DNA from: Malania oleifera
Taxonomy: Eukaryota > Streptophyta > Magnoliopsida > Santalales > Ximeniaceae
Assembly: GCF_029873635.1 (NCBI RefSeq)
Contig: NC_080425.1
Span: 38,133,390 to 38,197,389, forward strand
Length of the DNA: 64,000 nucleotides
Direction of reading: 5' to 3'
The notes under the pieces were generated by a model, which had not been told where the DNA came from, made no database searches, and saw only the letters and a list, made by a program, of their open reading frames with translations. How positions within the stretch are numbered: the stretch's first letter is position 1; the number at the start of each line of letters is the position of its first letter. The translations under genes and the position numbers were made by a program. Positions 1 through 11,394 of the stretch are shown here, piece by piece.

Positions 1-650
1 TTAAAAGGAAATCTATTTGGCTTTTATTGTCCTCTTGAAAGTTATTAAGTGTTCTTCTCTTTTTATAAAGCAAGTATACAATATAACCAAATCATAAGAC
101 ATGGCAAAATCTAAGATTGTATCATTGGACTCATTTTTATTTCCATATCCATGGCCTCCATGTATCCTTTCATACACTATATTATCCATCCCAATGTGAC
201 CATTCAAATCAGCTCCAAATATGTCTTTTCAAACGTTGGAATCCCTTGTAAAATACTATCCATATCTTACCAAAATTGTCTTTTTAGATTTTCTGCTGAG
301 CCTTATTTGGGGAGCATATGCACTAATGATGTTCACTATCTCTAAGCCTAAAACTAACTTGATTGTAATGATCCTATCCCCTATTCTTTTAACGTCTACT
401 ACATTATCTTTTAAGTCTCTATCTATAATAATACCTACCCCATTTTTATGTTTCTCTTTGCCAATGTACCAAAGTTTAAATCCTAATTTTTCAATTTCCC
501 TAGCTTTCTCTCCTACCCATTTTGTCTCTTGAAGGTAGATTAAATTAATTTTCCTTCTAAACATTATTTCCATACATTTTTCCCGTAAGAGTCCCTATAT
601 TCCAAGTACCTAATCATATCTTAGTTTCTTGCACTAACTTATTAACCCTC
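1..650 (-). pseudogene. RTE-type LINE endonuclease fragment
   Basis: The minus strand encodes the N-terminal apurinic-like endonuclease of a plant RTE-clade LINE. Visible landmarks are QETKWVGEKA (catalytic Glu of the EN fold), NGVGIIID, IGDRIITIK, the SAYAPQ block and, after a frame break near 256, GADLNGHIG with the Asp-x-Asn pair. Upstream, to about 640, the reading GTWN-like start can still be traced but has stop codons. The fragment is cut by the window start, so reverse transcriptase is not seen here. It lies antisense inside a phospholipase D intron. The 3' end of a similar element occurs at 21876-22456. Broken by stops and a frameshift, so not functional. Confidence 0.75.
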
Positions 651-1700
651 TCTCTTTTATACTAACCCAGTCTATTCACTTGATCTACTTGATTTTGGTA
701 AGAATTCATGATAAAAAGATCTAACAAAGTTTGACGTTGGCTGTTAGCTACCTAACACAACCCTGCTCCTTTATTCGTGCTTGGGACCAGCTGTATGTAC
801 AAAGAATTTGTGTTACACTGGTGAAGTACACGTTTTTTTTTTTTTAATTTTTCAGAAAACTTATTTTCAAAGGCAGCTTTCTAAGTTACGCCCTACAACT
901 AGTAGAAACTACTCACACAATATAATGCATTCAATTTTTTTTTTTTTTTAACATACAGTTTTGGGTGTGCATGCTAGCTAGACTAAAATCCACACAATAA
1001 TACTTTTTGAAAAAAAATAAAAAATAAAAAATAAATTTTGTTATATTCCAAGACTTGCAAATGAAAACACAAAAAACAAATACTAAGCCTACAAATCCTA
1101 TACAAAAAATTACCATAGCTAACCATCTATTGAAAAAAAAAAAAAAATTAATAGCAGTAATAAGAAAAGAAATAATAAGAGAGGAGAAGATCTCACTGGT
1201 GGCTGAAACTAAAAAAGTGAAGACAACTGCTTGAAAAATACCCTTTGATGCTGGAAAATTGATGCTGGTAATGAGAATCAATTGAAGAATATTTAAGCAA
1301 CCAGGAATTGCAAGAATTCTTCAATCTACCCAAATAGGAGTTGGGTCGGAAAATGAATCTAAAGTTTTGGGTCAACCAGGATTTGATTTTCTATGGCTTC
1401 GGCTGCCATATTCTCATCTTTTCCGCAGGAAATTTGATGTTGCTAAAGAAAATCAATTGAAAAATATTTAAGCAACGAGAGATTGCAAGAATTTTTCAAT
1501 CTAAATTCAAGATTCAAAATCCAAGAATATTGAAGAAACAAGATTTCTCGACCAATAAAATCTTTATTGCTTTTTCATGATTTTATGGCTAAAGAAACAA
1601 GAATCCTTGAATTTGTTTGGGTCTTTTGGAGAAAAGAAAAGAAAGGATAGGAAAAGAAAGGAAAGCAAGGAAGTTCCTTGTCAACGCTTTCTAGAAATGG
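651..1700. other. Intronic/flanking AT-rich DNA, no gene seen
   Basis: AT-rich sequence with homopolymer T and A runs. The only structure I see is a diverged direct duplication of about 75 bp (1252-1326 and 1430-1504). The part to about 830 may still belong to the 5' region of the minus-strand RTE fragment, but this is not provable by eye. Confidence 0.5.
1252..1504. repeat. Diverged direct repeat, about 75 bp, offset 175 bp
   Basis: Two copies of a segment containing AATCAATTGAAGAATATTTA and TTGCAAGAATTCTTCAATCT (second copy with several substitutions) lie at 1252-1326 and 1430-1504. Confidence 0.7.
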
Positions 1701-1715
1701 TATAACTCATACGCA

Positions 1716-2480
1716 ACTTCATCTTGAATCCCACTCACAGCCTTATGACAAATCTTGGGTTAGTAGCACTAGTTTACATGTGTGTGAAAGATGTTCAGTT
1801 CCTATCCAAACGGGTGACTATTTTGATGATGTTTTGGTTTGACATCATACGCTTCATACCCATGGGTAATTGCCATCTGCTCCTTGGTTGGATGATTTTG
1901 AGTTTGACTCAAGGGCACGAAGATACACATTTTTCACTATTGTGGCAAGAAGATTATTTTGGAACTTGCTTTACCAACCAACCACAATATTGATCATGTC
2001 AAAGTTACTCAACTGGAAGACATTGTAAGCAAGGGCATACATGTGCTTGAAGACATCTAAAGTCTTTGAAACCTAGTGTTGAGTTTGTCACTCCTGATGT
2101 GTTTATAGATGCCAATTCTCCATTCAATTCTTATCTTTCTTTGGTGCTATCAAAGGAACAAAGTTTCTTGAATCCCTGAAGCACCCACTTTTGAAGAGTT
2201 GAAAGTTTCAACACTTCTTGTTTTTGATCCACCATTTCAAAATTTTAGGCCAAATATTTTCCAACCAAGGGAGATTTGATGTAGAAGAAGCTGGACCAGG
2301 GGTAGACCCTTGTTGGATGCTGATTTAGAAGAATTGGATCAAGGGATTGTTGGGTCCTAAACTATGTCTTTAGTTAGTAGTTATTCGGTTCTAGTTGGGC
2401 ATATGCATAGGTGTATTTTTAATTTATATTTAGGGGTTTCTTTGTAATTTTATTGCAATTTAAGTAGGATTTCTGGTGAG
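1716..2480 (+). pseudogene. Ty3/Gypsy protease-region remnant
   Basis: A frameshifted reading contains FDIIRFIPMGNCHLLLG followed, one frame over, by EFDSRARRYTFF. This is the C-terminal landmark of Gypsy aspartic protease (consensus CDVVPMxxCHLLLGRPWxFD, established family knowledge). The Arg-Pro of LLLGRPW is replaced by LLLGWM. The following 300 bp, ending about 2480, read as a degenerate continuation and perhaps the 3' untranslated part of the element. No reverse transcriptase follows, so this is a decayed fragment sitting immediately 5' of a phospholipase D exon. Confidence 0.5.
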
Positions 2481-2580
2481 TTTGAGAGTAGAAATTGGAA
2501 GCGTGTTTCCTTGTTTCTCCTTTCTTCTTCCCTTTTGATATTTTATCAACATGCTTCTGAAATTTCATTCATACTTGCAG

Positions 2581-2729
2581 GTGCAGATAACTTGGTCCCT
2601 ATGGAACTAGCTTTGAAAATTGCTAGCAAAATCAGCACAAATGAGCGGTTCAGTGTGTACATAGTAATACCAATGTGGCCAGAGGGTGTCCCCACTAGTG
2701 CTGCTGTGCAGGAAATTCTTTTTTGGCAG
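2581..2729 (+). CDS. PLDDELTA: Phospholipase D (delta-like), internal exon 1 of 4 in window
   Basis: This exon encodes about 50 residues beginning [14 protein letters not shown] and ending [16 protein letters not shown]. The enzyme hydrolyses membrane phospholipids to phosphatidic acid and free head group; delta forms are plasma-membrane and microtubule associated in Arabidopsis (family knowledge). The exon begins after a TTGCAG acceptor, splitting a Gly codon, and ends before [14 protein letters not shown] and VQEILFWQ are closer to the delta class than to alpha (different spacer) or beta/gamma (PMEIALKI, QRILYWQ). The C2 domain and first HKD motif must lie upstream of the window. The next exon is 8.5 kb away, separated by transposons. 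PLD family identity is very sure; the subclass is less so. Confidence 0.9.
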
Positions 2730-3119
2730 GTTATCTTCATCTCCAGTTTGTCATGAATATATTTGTGCATGGTACTCCACATGCTGTCAGAGTAGTTATT
2801 TTTTTTTTTTTTTGCTTCAAGGTTTCTAGATGGATGACTTAGGGATTCTTGTCTGATCATGGTTTTATTTTCTTTCGTTTTTGTTTGGCCTTTTTTTTTT
2901 TTGTTGTCATTCACCTTTTATTTAAATTTAAGTGAGAAGAATCCAATGATAAATGTTGACATCAAAATATTATTTTTAATTGCCAATTGAAATATATGGC
3001 CCACACGAATCAATTGTCCATCGGACTGGCTGCAAATTCAAAAATCCACTGAAAAAATCGCTTTTCTTGGCTCATAGAATGGAATGGAATTAAATTCTTT
3101 TGCATAATTAAAAAAATTC

Positions 3120-3905
3120 TTAATGACAGGGAGGTGTTGGAGCTTGCCTCTTTATTAAGTTTGTTGGATGGTAGGCTTCTTTCCAAAAGGAGAGACTACG
3201 GGTGTAGGATTCTTGATTCTTCTGCGGAGTAATCTTGTATACCTTTTCTTTTAGTACTGAATCCATAAAAAATGTCTTTCTTGCTTAATAAATCCATTTC
3301 GAAGGCTAAAATTCCCTCTAAGATTAATGTTTTTGTTTGGTTGGTAGTTCTTAGATCTTAATGCAATTAACACTAACAATCTGCTGTAGAGTAGGAGGCC
3401 TTTCAAGCCTTTATCTTGGATGTTTGTTCTCTTTGTTTTGAAAAATCAGGATATGCTTCTTACCTGTTCCTTCATTGCTGCTTTTCTTGGAGGGTGTGGA
3501 ATAATCTTTTTAGCTTATTTGGAGAGAGTTGGGTGTGTCTGGAGTAGATGGAGAATTTGTTGGCTATCTCTTTTTCTGGTTTTCAAAGGGGTAAAGATGA
3601 TTTGGCGTTATGGAGGTGTTCAAGTTTTCAGTTTTGTGGGGTAATCCGGTTGGAGCAGAATGTTCGTATTTTTATGAGGAAGAGGATGCCTTTGATTATG
3701 CTTTGGAATAGGAGATTCAATATTGCCTTCTCGTGGGGTTTTGCAGCAGGATGTTTCAAAAAAAAAAAAAAAAAAAATCCCCAGGATTTACAGAATTAAT
3801 GGCTGACAGTGCTGTTTTACTAATTTTTTTTTGTTTCGTTATTGTATATTTTAAGAGGATTTCTTGCGCTCCTTTTTGTATTTCTTCTTCTTAATAAAAT
3901 CTCTT
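3120..3905 (+). pseudogene. 5'-truncated L1-type LINE, ORF2 3' end
   Basis: Plus-strand readings in shifting frames contain DREVLELASLLSLL, SKAKIPSKINVFVWL, a zinc-binding RT stretch (CSLCFEKSGYASYLFLHC), FSWRVWNNLFSLFGESWVC and GKDDLALWRC. These are the conserved C-terminal region (zf-RVT) of plant L1 ORF2. It is followed by an A run at 3759-3777 and a T/A-rich 3' UTR with TTCTTCTTAATAAAAT. The start near 3120 is abrupt, as expected for 5' truncation on insertion. Stops and frameshifts make it dead. It lies in sense orientation in a PLD intron. Confidence 0.75.
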
Positions 3906-4357
3906 CTTTTTAAGGGGGCTCTCGCAATGGTGCTGCTCTCTCACGAAAAATCCTCCCTTCGCACAGCTTGCTGGTAAAGATGATTTGGTGTTGTGGAGGC
4001 GTTCAATTTTGCAGTTTTGTGGGGGAATTTCATTGGAGCAGAATGTTCGTATTTTTATGAGGAAGAGGATGTCTTTGATTATGCTTTGGAATAGGAGATT
4101 CAATATATTGCCTTCTCGTGGGTTTTTGCAGCAGGTTGTTTCAAAAAAAAAAAATTCCCAGATTTACAGAATTAATGGCTGACAGTGCTGTTTTATTAAT
4201 TTATATATTTTTTTGTTTTTTTTATTGTATATTTTAAGAGGATTTCTTATGATCCTTGTTGTATTTCTTCTTCTTAATAAAATATTTTCTTTTTAAGAGG
4301 GCTCTCACAATGGTGCTGCTCTCTTGCGAAAAACCCTCTCTTCACACAGCTTGCTGG
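3591..4357 (+). repeat. 383-bp tandem duplication of an L1 3' end
   Basis: The segment starting GTAAAGATGATTTGGCGTTA (3591) recurs at 3974 as GTAAAGATGATTTGGTGTTG. The copies share the GKDDLALWR-type coding end, the A run, the polyadenylation-like TTCTTCTTAATAAAAT and the block GGGGGCTCTCGCAATGGTG. The unit is about 383 bp and the second copy ends near 4357, where both copies share GCTTGCTGGT. The junction therefore lies in GCTTGCTGGT. Confidence 0.85.
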
Positions 4358-4359
4358 TG

Positions 4360-6410
4360 CTCAAAATCATGGTGATAGTACGAAATGATGGTGGGGTTTT
4401 GCTAAATACAGGTTGAAGGGAAGTCCTTCAATCGAGATTGGATAAGATAGGGAAGGTTGGAGCTCTGTTTGTCCTTGAGAAGAACTGTAAGTGCAATTGT
4501 TGGGTATGTCTCTCTTCAGTTGTGGCTTCATGGTTTTCTTAGAGATTCTCGTCTCACGAAAGTAGGTTGTGCAAGGGTTTTCAAAGAGTTCTAGTGGGTA
4601 TTCCGATTACTGGATGGGGATTCATGTGACTAGGGCAGGGAAGTTCATGGAAATAGGGCTTGGATGGAGGGGTAAAAGGTATTCCATTTTGTTCCTGAAG
4701 GGCTGAAGGGGGATGGATGGTCTTGATTCGGGGATGCGTTCGTTGCTGTGGAAATTTCTTGTCAGTCTGGATCTAATAAAGCAGATAACAAGAGAACGAT
4801 AATCGTTCATGGAGTCAAATTGTCTCAGGCAGCGCAAGTGATGATGGAGGTTGCTCGATTCCTAAGAGCGTGCAGGAGGGATTCTGCCCTCACTGTGGGG
4901 GAAGAATGCATGAGAAATTCACTTCGTCAGCTTCGTACAACCAGTCAACACTGGAAGGGTATCGCTTCTGGCTGAGCAAATGAGGTCAGAGGCGGCTAGG
5001 GTTTCCTGCAGGGGTGATGGGTTGATGAAGATTGAGTGGGCTGGGCCTGGTTTGACTATTGATATAGATTTGGGCTGGCTGTTAGAGAATAATAAGCCTG
5101 TTTTAAACTCTTTGCTGCGCTTGCTGATGGAGGCCAAAGAGCAGTCTTATGATAGGCTTGGGCAGTGATAAAATGCAGACAGGTCAAGAGCAGGCCCATA
5201 AGAACTTTCAGGTCCCAAACCAAGCTCTCCAGCTCAAATCTGGGGAGGCTACGGAAGGTGAGAGATTTTCAGAGCAGAAGCAAGATGATCAGAGGTTATT
5301 TTTTAACAAGACATAGGATGATAATCCTAATCTGCGCCCCTCTTCAAACAACATCCTTGGCAGGCATCAGGAGGGGTGTTCCAGTAACATCAAAGAGCAG
5401 GCAATGGAAGTAGGAAATTATGTTACTTCTCGTCGACAGGAGAAGATTGATAATAGGGGAAGCTTCAAGGGTGAAAGGGGGGATTATGGCTCTAAGAATT
5501 TTAAGTCTTGGGAATGTGAAAATCAGTATTTCATGCTTGGGTCAGTAGGAAATCTTGATGGTAAGGGAGTTAGTTTGGATAATTTGAAAAGAGGAAAGTG
5601 TAACCTGTTGTAAGAAAGTGCAAACTGGTGTTGAAGGGAGGAAACTTAATGGAGAAATGTGAGACTTGTCAGGTGAAAAAACACATAAAATTATTAAGAG
5701 AGATTCTAAAGGTGTTTTAAGTATTGTGGAGGAGCCAATTGGTGAGAAGGCCAAATGGTGCAAAAATAGTATGAGATGGGGAGATGTTACGGATGAGGAT
5801 AGTGTAGGGAGTAGCGATTTTGAATGCAAAAAAGGATTACTTTTGGATCATATTCGGGAGCAGTATGGATATTCCTCTGATTCTTCCATTGATTGCCTAG
5901 GGGGTTTATCTTAAGCTGCTGCCGCCTCCTCCTTTAGAAGGCTTAGAGGGAATTAATATGCTTGATGATGAGGTTAATAAAGTTGAACAAAAGGTTAAGG
6001 ATGGAAATCTACCTACTCCAGTCCAAGAAATCTCCAGGAAAGACATTAAAACTCAGTGTTTGTTGGATGAATTGGGCCTCAAGTTGTCTGATCAAGGAGG
6101 GAAAAAAGTTAGGCTTGAAGGGGGGAAATCAAAGGTGAAGAAGGGTCAAAGGGAACTAGCTAATTTGAAGTGTTTGGTGAACTATGACAGGAAGGGATTG
6201 AAGAGGGGATTTCTGGGTTGATATTAGCAGTTTCTTTTGTTTTGCTTTTAGTTTTTTCCTTTTATTTATTTTTTTCTAGAGTTCTATTTTGTTTTCTCTC
6301 TCTCTCTCTCTCTCTTTTTTTTGAGGATTTAATATCCTCGATATGATTGTACATTCTCTTTCTTAATAGATTTTCTTAGGCTATAAAAAAAATCTCTTCT
6401 TTTTCTACAA
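4360..6410 (+). mobile_element. L1-type LINE derivative with ORF1 only
   Basis: After the tandem duplication a LINE 5' region and ORF1-like readings follow. 4640-4975 gives a DUF4283-like segment in broken frames. 4980-5168 gives GDGLMKIEWAGPGLTIDIDLGWLL. 5165-6221 gives a charged linker, ending in a reading with KVKKGQRELANLKCLVNYDR, the typical end of plant L1 ORF1 (family knowledge). Directly after the ORF1 stop comes an L1 3' UTR-like segment: CT repeat, then TTCTTAATAGATTTTCTTAG and an A-rich tail to about 6410. ORF2 (endonuclease and RT) is absent. Either an internal deletion removed it or this is a non-autonomous form. Several frames are broken. Confidence 0.6.
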
Positions 6411-6468
6411 AAAAATAATTAAAAAAATCTAAACGTAGGTGACTACAAAGTTAAAATTAGTTTCAGTT

Positions 6469-6486
6469 GGGGGGGGGGGGGGGGGG
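6469..6486. repeat. Poly-G homopolymer
   Basis: An uninterrupted run of about 18 G lies between the L1 derivative and the Copia element. It could be real slippage or a sequencing or assembly artefact. Confidence 0.8.
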
Positions 6487-7099
6487 AAGGGTATCAGTAA
6501 GGAAAGGATTTAACAGAGAAATTCTTGTAATGGGGATATTTTTGTCCTCAAGTCTATTTTATTATTAAGAATATGTAAGAAGGAAGAGGTGGATCTGTAC
6601 GTAGGCTCCAGGAAACTACCGCCCAATTTTTTCTTCTCTTCTCTTCTTCTCTTCCCCTAATCAATCCTCAAATCTGATTTTCTAGCTGGTTTGAGAGTCA
6701 TTTAGTGACACCGTTCCTCTTGGTTAGGCTGTGCAGCTTCCTTGGTAGGAAGCAATGTTATCTTTTCTCGGTGGTTTGCTGATGTGAACTCAATTATACT
6801 CTGTTTCTGGTATACTGCTGTTGCTATTCCTCTGTTTCATGGGCTGGTACTGTTTGTGCTGATGACGTTGTTTTGATGCTGTGGTTTGTGTTTTGACTGC
6901 TCGCAATATTGTATGGATTGCTGTTCTTCAATGACTTATTTCCTTTTCTTGCCTGCACTCATTTCTAGCTGCTGCCAACCATAATGCCCGTAGCTGCTGA
7001 TGGGTTGTTTATTTACTGCCTGCAGCACTTTGTTGTGGTCTGCCCTGTTCTTTGTGGTTGTAGTTCCGCCTAGGATATTGTAGCCTCAGTCCTGTAGTC

Positions 7100-7560
7100 A
7101 AAGCTTCCTCTTGAATTTATGGATCTTGGAAGTTATGAAGTGCTGTAAGTTCTGGACTTTTGAAGTCCTGAAGTGCTGTTTTTGCTAGTGTGAGCTGCCT
7201 GACTTCTTCGCAAGCTTCTTCCTGTGATAATTCAGCTACGGTTACTGCCTCTAACTGTTGTTGGGGAATTTTGGAGGACAGGGACAAAGTTTGGATTGTG
7301 GTCATGGCAACAGTTGTGTAATAAGGACGAGGATTTTGCCATGTTGCACACATTGTGGCAAGTACAATCATACTGTTGATTGCTGTTGGGTTCTTCTTCG
7401 AAAACCGGATTGGGCCAAAAATCTCTTTCTAAGTGCGATTCTACTTTTTATACTTCAATTGCACCTAGCCAACCCACTGGGGAGTTGAGTGCATCATCTA
7501 CCATGTCCTATAGGAGTATAACAATCTTGTTTGCATGGTTCAACAACACCAAAGGCCAAA
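7100..7560 (+). pseudogene. Copia gag C-terminus with zinc knuckle
   Basis: The reading has CTHCGKYNHTVDCCW, a CCHC-type knuckle (C-x2-C-x4-H-x4-C), followed by LLRKPDWAKN, which matches the Copia gag phrase HGKPDWAK from family knowledge. The N-terminal gag is not readable because of stops. The equivalent region of the sister element lies on the minus strand at 20160-20700. Confidence 0.65.
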
Positions 7561-7979
7561 CTTAGTCTTCTACATCTAATACTACCATGGCCCATTTAGG
7601 TACAACCAGTCTTCTTGCCACTTCATTCCCCTCACCTTGGATTATAGGCTTTAGTGCCTCCTATATGATATGTAGTCCTAATTTGTTGCATAGAAAAGAA
7701 AAAAAAAAGAAAGATAGTTCTAATTTGTTTTAAGTCCTTGAATCTCACTACTTCACAATCTAAGGTTACTCTTGCCCATGGTTCAATTACACCGGTTTCT
7801 AGTTGTGGCTGTATCTATTCCTTCTATTTCTTTTTCCTCTATATATGTGCATAAATTTCCCTTGAACCTGTTATAAGTTGGTCAATTAACTAAGTCTCAT
7901 AACTATTTTGTGACCTTGTTTCCTTCTCATTGTGTTATTTAATATCTTTGAAGAAGAGAATTGGTGGGGGGCTTGAGAA

Positions 7980-8900
7980 GGATGGCATACTATTTTAGTA
8001 GTGGTTATAGAGGATCCAGTTCTTGTCATACGACTTCCTCAATTTCTACTCATGGTGTTTCCCATGATCAATGACACACTTGTTTAGGTTATCCATCCCT
8101 TCAAAAACTAAAAGTTTTTCCCATGTTCAAGTTTGTTTCTCACTTTGAGTCTTGTGTGTGCTAGCTGGAAAAGCATATTAGGAAATCTCCTGTCTAGAGT
8201 CAAGTCTCTTATTCATTCAGATATTTGGGGTAAAGTTAAAATTTTGACTAGTCATCAATATTTTATGTCCTTTGTAGATGCTTTTTCACGTATGACCCAA
8301 GTTTTATTTGTTAAAAGATAGATCTGCATTTTTGCATGTGTTTTCTCAATTCTTCAAGGAAATAAAAACAAAGTTTGGCATTGGTTTCAAATTTTTTTGA
8401 TTTGATAATGTGCTTGAATTTGTTCAAAATGAGCTTCAACCTTTTTGCTTAGCTAAAGGGATTATTCATCAAACATTATGTACACATACCCCTCAACCAA
8501 ATGGAGTAGCTGAATGAAATAAACAGACATTTACTTGACATAGCAGAGTCTTTACTCTACTCCTTCATGTGCATGTTCCTAAAACACTTTGGACTGATGC
8601 TCGTCTTATAATCTGCTCAATAGGATGCCCTTTGGTGTTCTAGGGAGACTCCCTTTTCCATCGTGCCCCCAAACATATCCATGTTCTTTGCTATGCCTCG
8701 TGTCTTTGGGTGCACGTGTTTTGTTCATGTTCCACATACTAATCAGGACAATTTCTCTCCTCGTGCTGCTAGATGTGTCTGTCGGGTATTTGAGAACTCA
8801 GAAAGGTTATAGATGTTATGATCCCCACACTCGCAAGAAATATGTTGGCACTGTTATCACCATTTTTTAGGGGATACCTTGTTCCTCTAGTGTTAGATCC
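7980..8900 (+). pseudogene. Copia integrase remnant
   Basis: Broken readings include SLIHSDIWGKVK (first catalytic Asp block), FMSFVDAFSRMTQVLF, QPNGVAE before a stop (the region with the catalytic Glu) and RTQKGYRCYDPHTRKKYV (the post-integrase GYRCYxP phrase). At least four frame changes occur. Confidence 0.7.
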
Positions 8901-9299
8901 TCCTTGGATGAATCTATTTTGAGTCCATCAACAATTTATGATCCCCCATTCTTGTGTTGATCCTCATATTCCTTTACTTATCTCTTTCAAGAAACCTTTT
9001 GCTCCTCTTCCAAATCCATCATGTGCTCATCTAGAGAAATAATTGGGGGTTAACGATGAAAAGAACGCAAACATCACTACCACCATGAGCTTGCCTCTCC
9101 ATCATTGTTGCATCAATGACTTGAAATTGCCCATTGCTCATCAGAAAGATGCTCGAACATGTACTCACCAATCCTTAGTTGCTTATCCTATTACTTATTA
9201 TGTTTCATTTCTTCACCTTAGTCTTATGTGTTATTTTGTTTGGTCTATTTCCTTTGTTTCTATCCCTTCCTCACATATATTGGAGCGCTTGCTAACCCT

Positions 9300-10120
9300 T
9301 GGTGGAAGCATGCAATGGATCTAGAAATGGACGCCTTAACCACTTGAGGGATATAGGACTTATTTAGATGTTTTTGGGTCTACGCCAATAAATATCTTGA
9401 ATGGCTTAAGGCTTAGTTGGTTGCTAAGGGGTACGCCCAAACATATGGTATTGATTATTTCTCTCCTATTGCTTGACTAAATGTTATTTTCCTATTTATC
9501 TCATTTGCAATGAATTTTGATTGCCTTCGTAGCAGTTGGATGTGATGTGAATACATTATTGTATGGAGTTTTGCAGGAAGAGGTATACATGGAGCAACCT
9601 CTAAGGTACGTTCCTTAGAGGGAGGATGGTAAAGTATGTAGGTTGCATAAGACCATTTATGATCTTAAGTAGTCTCCTTGAGCCTGGTTTGACATATTGA
9701 GTTCTTTTCATTTGGCTTTATCCAGTGCTACTTTGATTATTCAGTTTTCTTTCACAAAGAGGAACCAGGTGTGGTTCTTCTAGTAGATTATGTTGATATC
9801 GTTATCATAATGAAAAAAGTGGCATTGCAGAAGTTAAGCAGTGGCTTCAAGTAAAATTTCAAATCGAGGACCTTACCCTGCATTACTTTCTTGGTGTTGA
9901 GATTATAGGATATAGGAAAGGATTGACACTATCAAAGCAAAAATATTTGTTGGACTTGCTAAGTGAGACTGGTTTGTTGTCAGCTAAACCATTTGATACT
10001 CCTATGTATCTGAAAATGAAGTTGTCTAGGACTGGACTTTGAAGATAAACATTGATATAGGCAGTTGGTTGGCAAGTTGATCTACTTGATCATCATTAGA
10101 CCTGATATATCTTTTGAAAT
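9300..10120 (+). pseudogene. Copia reverse transcriptase remnant
   Basis: Readings include VAKGYAQTYGIDYFSPIA, EEVYMEQP-like text near 9585, and LVDYVDIVII at about 9780. The catalytic YVDD is changed to YVDI, so the polymerase centre is lost. Numerous stops. It ends near LVGKLIYLIIIRPDISF. Confidence 0.7.
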
Positions 10121-10129
10121 GGGGGTGGT

Positions 10130-10690
10130 GAGGCAATTTATGAATCCCAAACTACCACACTGGGATGTTGTTTGTAGGAAATTGGCAGTATCTTGAAAGC
10201 TCTCTTGGTAGAGGTTTGATATATAAATGTAATAGAAAGTGTGACATTGTGGAGTATTTTGATGTAGATTGGGCTGGCTTTATTGATGATTAAAGGTCTA
10301 CTACTGGACACTGTACATTTGTGGGAGGTAATCTTGCTAATTGGCCTAGCAAGAAACAATTTACTGAAGCAAGATCTAGTGCTGAAGTAGAATATCAAGC
10401 TATGGTTTATGCTATGAGTGGGCTTACATGGCTGAAATCTCTTATAACAAAGATGGGATTCCTGGTAACAAAGCCAATAGATATGTTTTTTGATAATCAA
10501 GCTGCCATTTATATTGCTAGCAATCCAGTGTTTCACTAGGACAGAAGTACATTGAAGTTGACTACCATTTTTTGAGAGATGTTGTGTTGAAGAAGGTCAT
10601 GATGACTCCTTTTATGAAATATGTGGATTGTGGATCAGTTAGGCAATGTTTTCACAAGGCTTAATTTAAGTGCGCCTTGTCTAATGGTTG
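10130..10690 (+). pseudogene. Copia RNase H remnant
   Basis: An open stretch (10321-10536) reads FVGGNLANWPSKKQ, then SSAEVEYQAMVYAMSGLTWLK and DNQAAIYIASNPVFH, the classical Copia RNase H blocks with the catalytic Glu and Asp. A frame break follows before YIEVDYHFLRDVV. Confidence 0.75.
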
Positions 10691-10738
10691 TAACCAGATG
10701 GGTGAGGTGACATTATACACCTCTTGCTTGAGGGGGAG

Positions 10739-10892
10739 CATTAGAAGAGAATATGTTATTTTAGTAATTAGGCAGTCCTGAAGCTGTAACTAGGTTCCAG
10801 TGAACTGCAGCCCATTTTTTTCCTCTTTTTCTCTTCTTTTCCTCCTCTCGTCTTCCTATCTTCTTCTCTCCTCTATATTTAACTTTACAACA
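10739..10892 (+). repeat. Copia right LTR
   Basis: It starts after polypurine TTGAGGGGGAG and ends in CTTTACAACA. It is about 154 bp, against 199-200 bp in the sister element, because of an internal deletion. The terminal TG has decayed to CA. Confidence 0.65.
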
Positions 10893-11220
10893 AACATTTT
10901 TGAATCTACTCCATTTAGTTTTCTTCAAGATAATGACTTTCATAAACAAATGCAAACATGAGCATGCAAGTGTGCACACATGCATGCACACAGAACAAGG
11001 GCATTGAAGGTGGGTAGTTTTCCTAGCCCTAAAATATATTCGAGAGGTGATTGATGTTTAAGTACTTAAAATTGTTTGGCATAGACGTATCTTACAATTT
11101 TCGATCAGACATAAATTAATATCATCTATAATCTTGCGTAGAAGTATATTTACTGAAAAACTTGTCTCTTTACAATTACTGGTAAATTCTAAAGTTAATA
11201 TTGAATTTGAATGGCTTCAG
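10893..11220. other. PLD intron end, no feature
   Basis: Unique-looking AT-rich intron sequence leading to the ATGGCTTCAG acceptor at 11220. No repeat is seen apart from short GCATGCA-type words. Confidence 0.5.
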
Positions 11221-11394
11221 GGACAGACGATGGCTATGATGTACCACATTATTGGAGAAGCCCTTGAAAATGCAGGCCTTTCTAAAGAGTTTCACCCACA
11301 GGATTATTTGAACTTTTATTGCCTTGGTAAACGTGAGGCTTCATCCCCAGAAAATTCTTCTCAAACAAATCAGTCTTCTGAAAACCGTGCTTTG
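11221..11394 (+). CDS. PLDDELTA: Phospholipase D (delta-like), exon 2 of 4 in window
   Basis: 58 codons in phase 0 follow a GGCTTCAG acceptor and end before GTATGT. The reading GQTMAMMYHIIGEAL continues directly from the EILFWQ of the previous exon, and HPQDYLNFYCLGKRE is the invariant PLD block between the two HKD motifs. A Ser/Asn-rich, poorly conserved linker (PENSSQTNQSSENRAL) ends the exon, as in delta and beta PLDs. No stops or frameshifts are seen. Two related Copia elements in opposite orientation lie in the introns on either side of this exon and the next. Confidence 0.92.

Larger units (their letters stand above)
6500..10892 (+). mobile_element. Degenerate Copia retrotransposon (family shared with 16867-21416)
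   Basis: Gag, integrase, reverse transcriptase and RNase H traces occur in that order on the plus strand, giving the Copia order. The left LTR region is recognisable at about 6500-6660 by CTTGTAATGGGGATATTTTT and CTCCAGGAAACTACCGCCCA. The right LTR is 10739-10892, starting CATTAGAAGAGAATATG after the polypurine stretch TTGAGGGGGAG. The same LTR words occur in the minus-strand element at 16867-21416. Many stops, frameshifts and a partly deleted left LTR show it is old. It sits in sense orientation in the 8.5-kb PLD intron. Confidence 0.8.

Noticed and set aside
1193-1375. Phe/Ser-rich minus-strand reading
   Set aside because: Low-complexity AT-rich DNA with a diverged direct repeat; no conservation signal.
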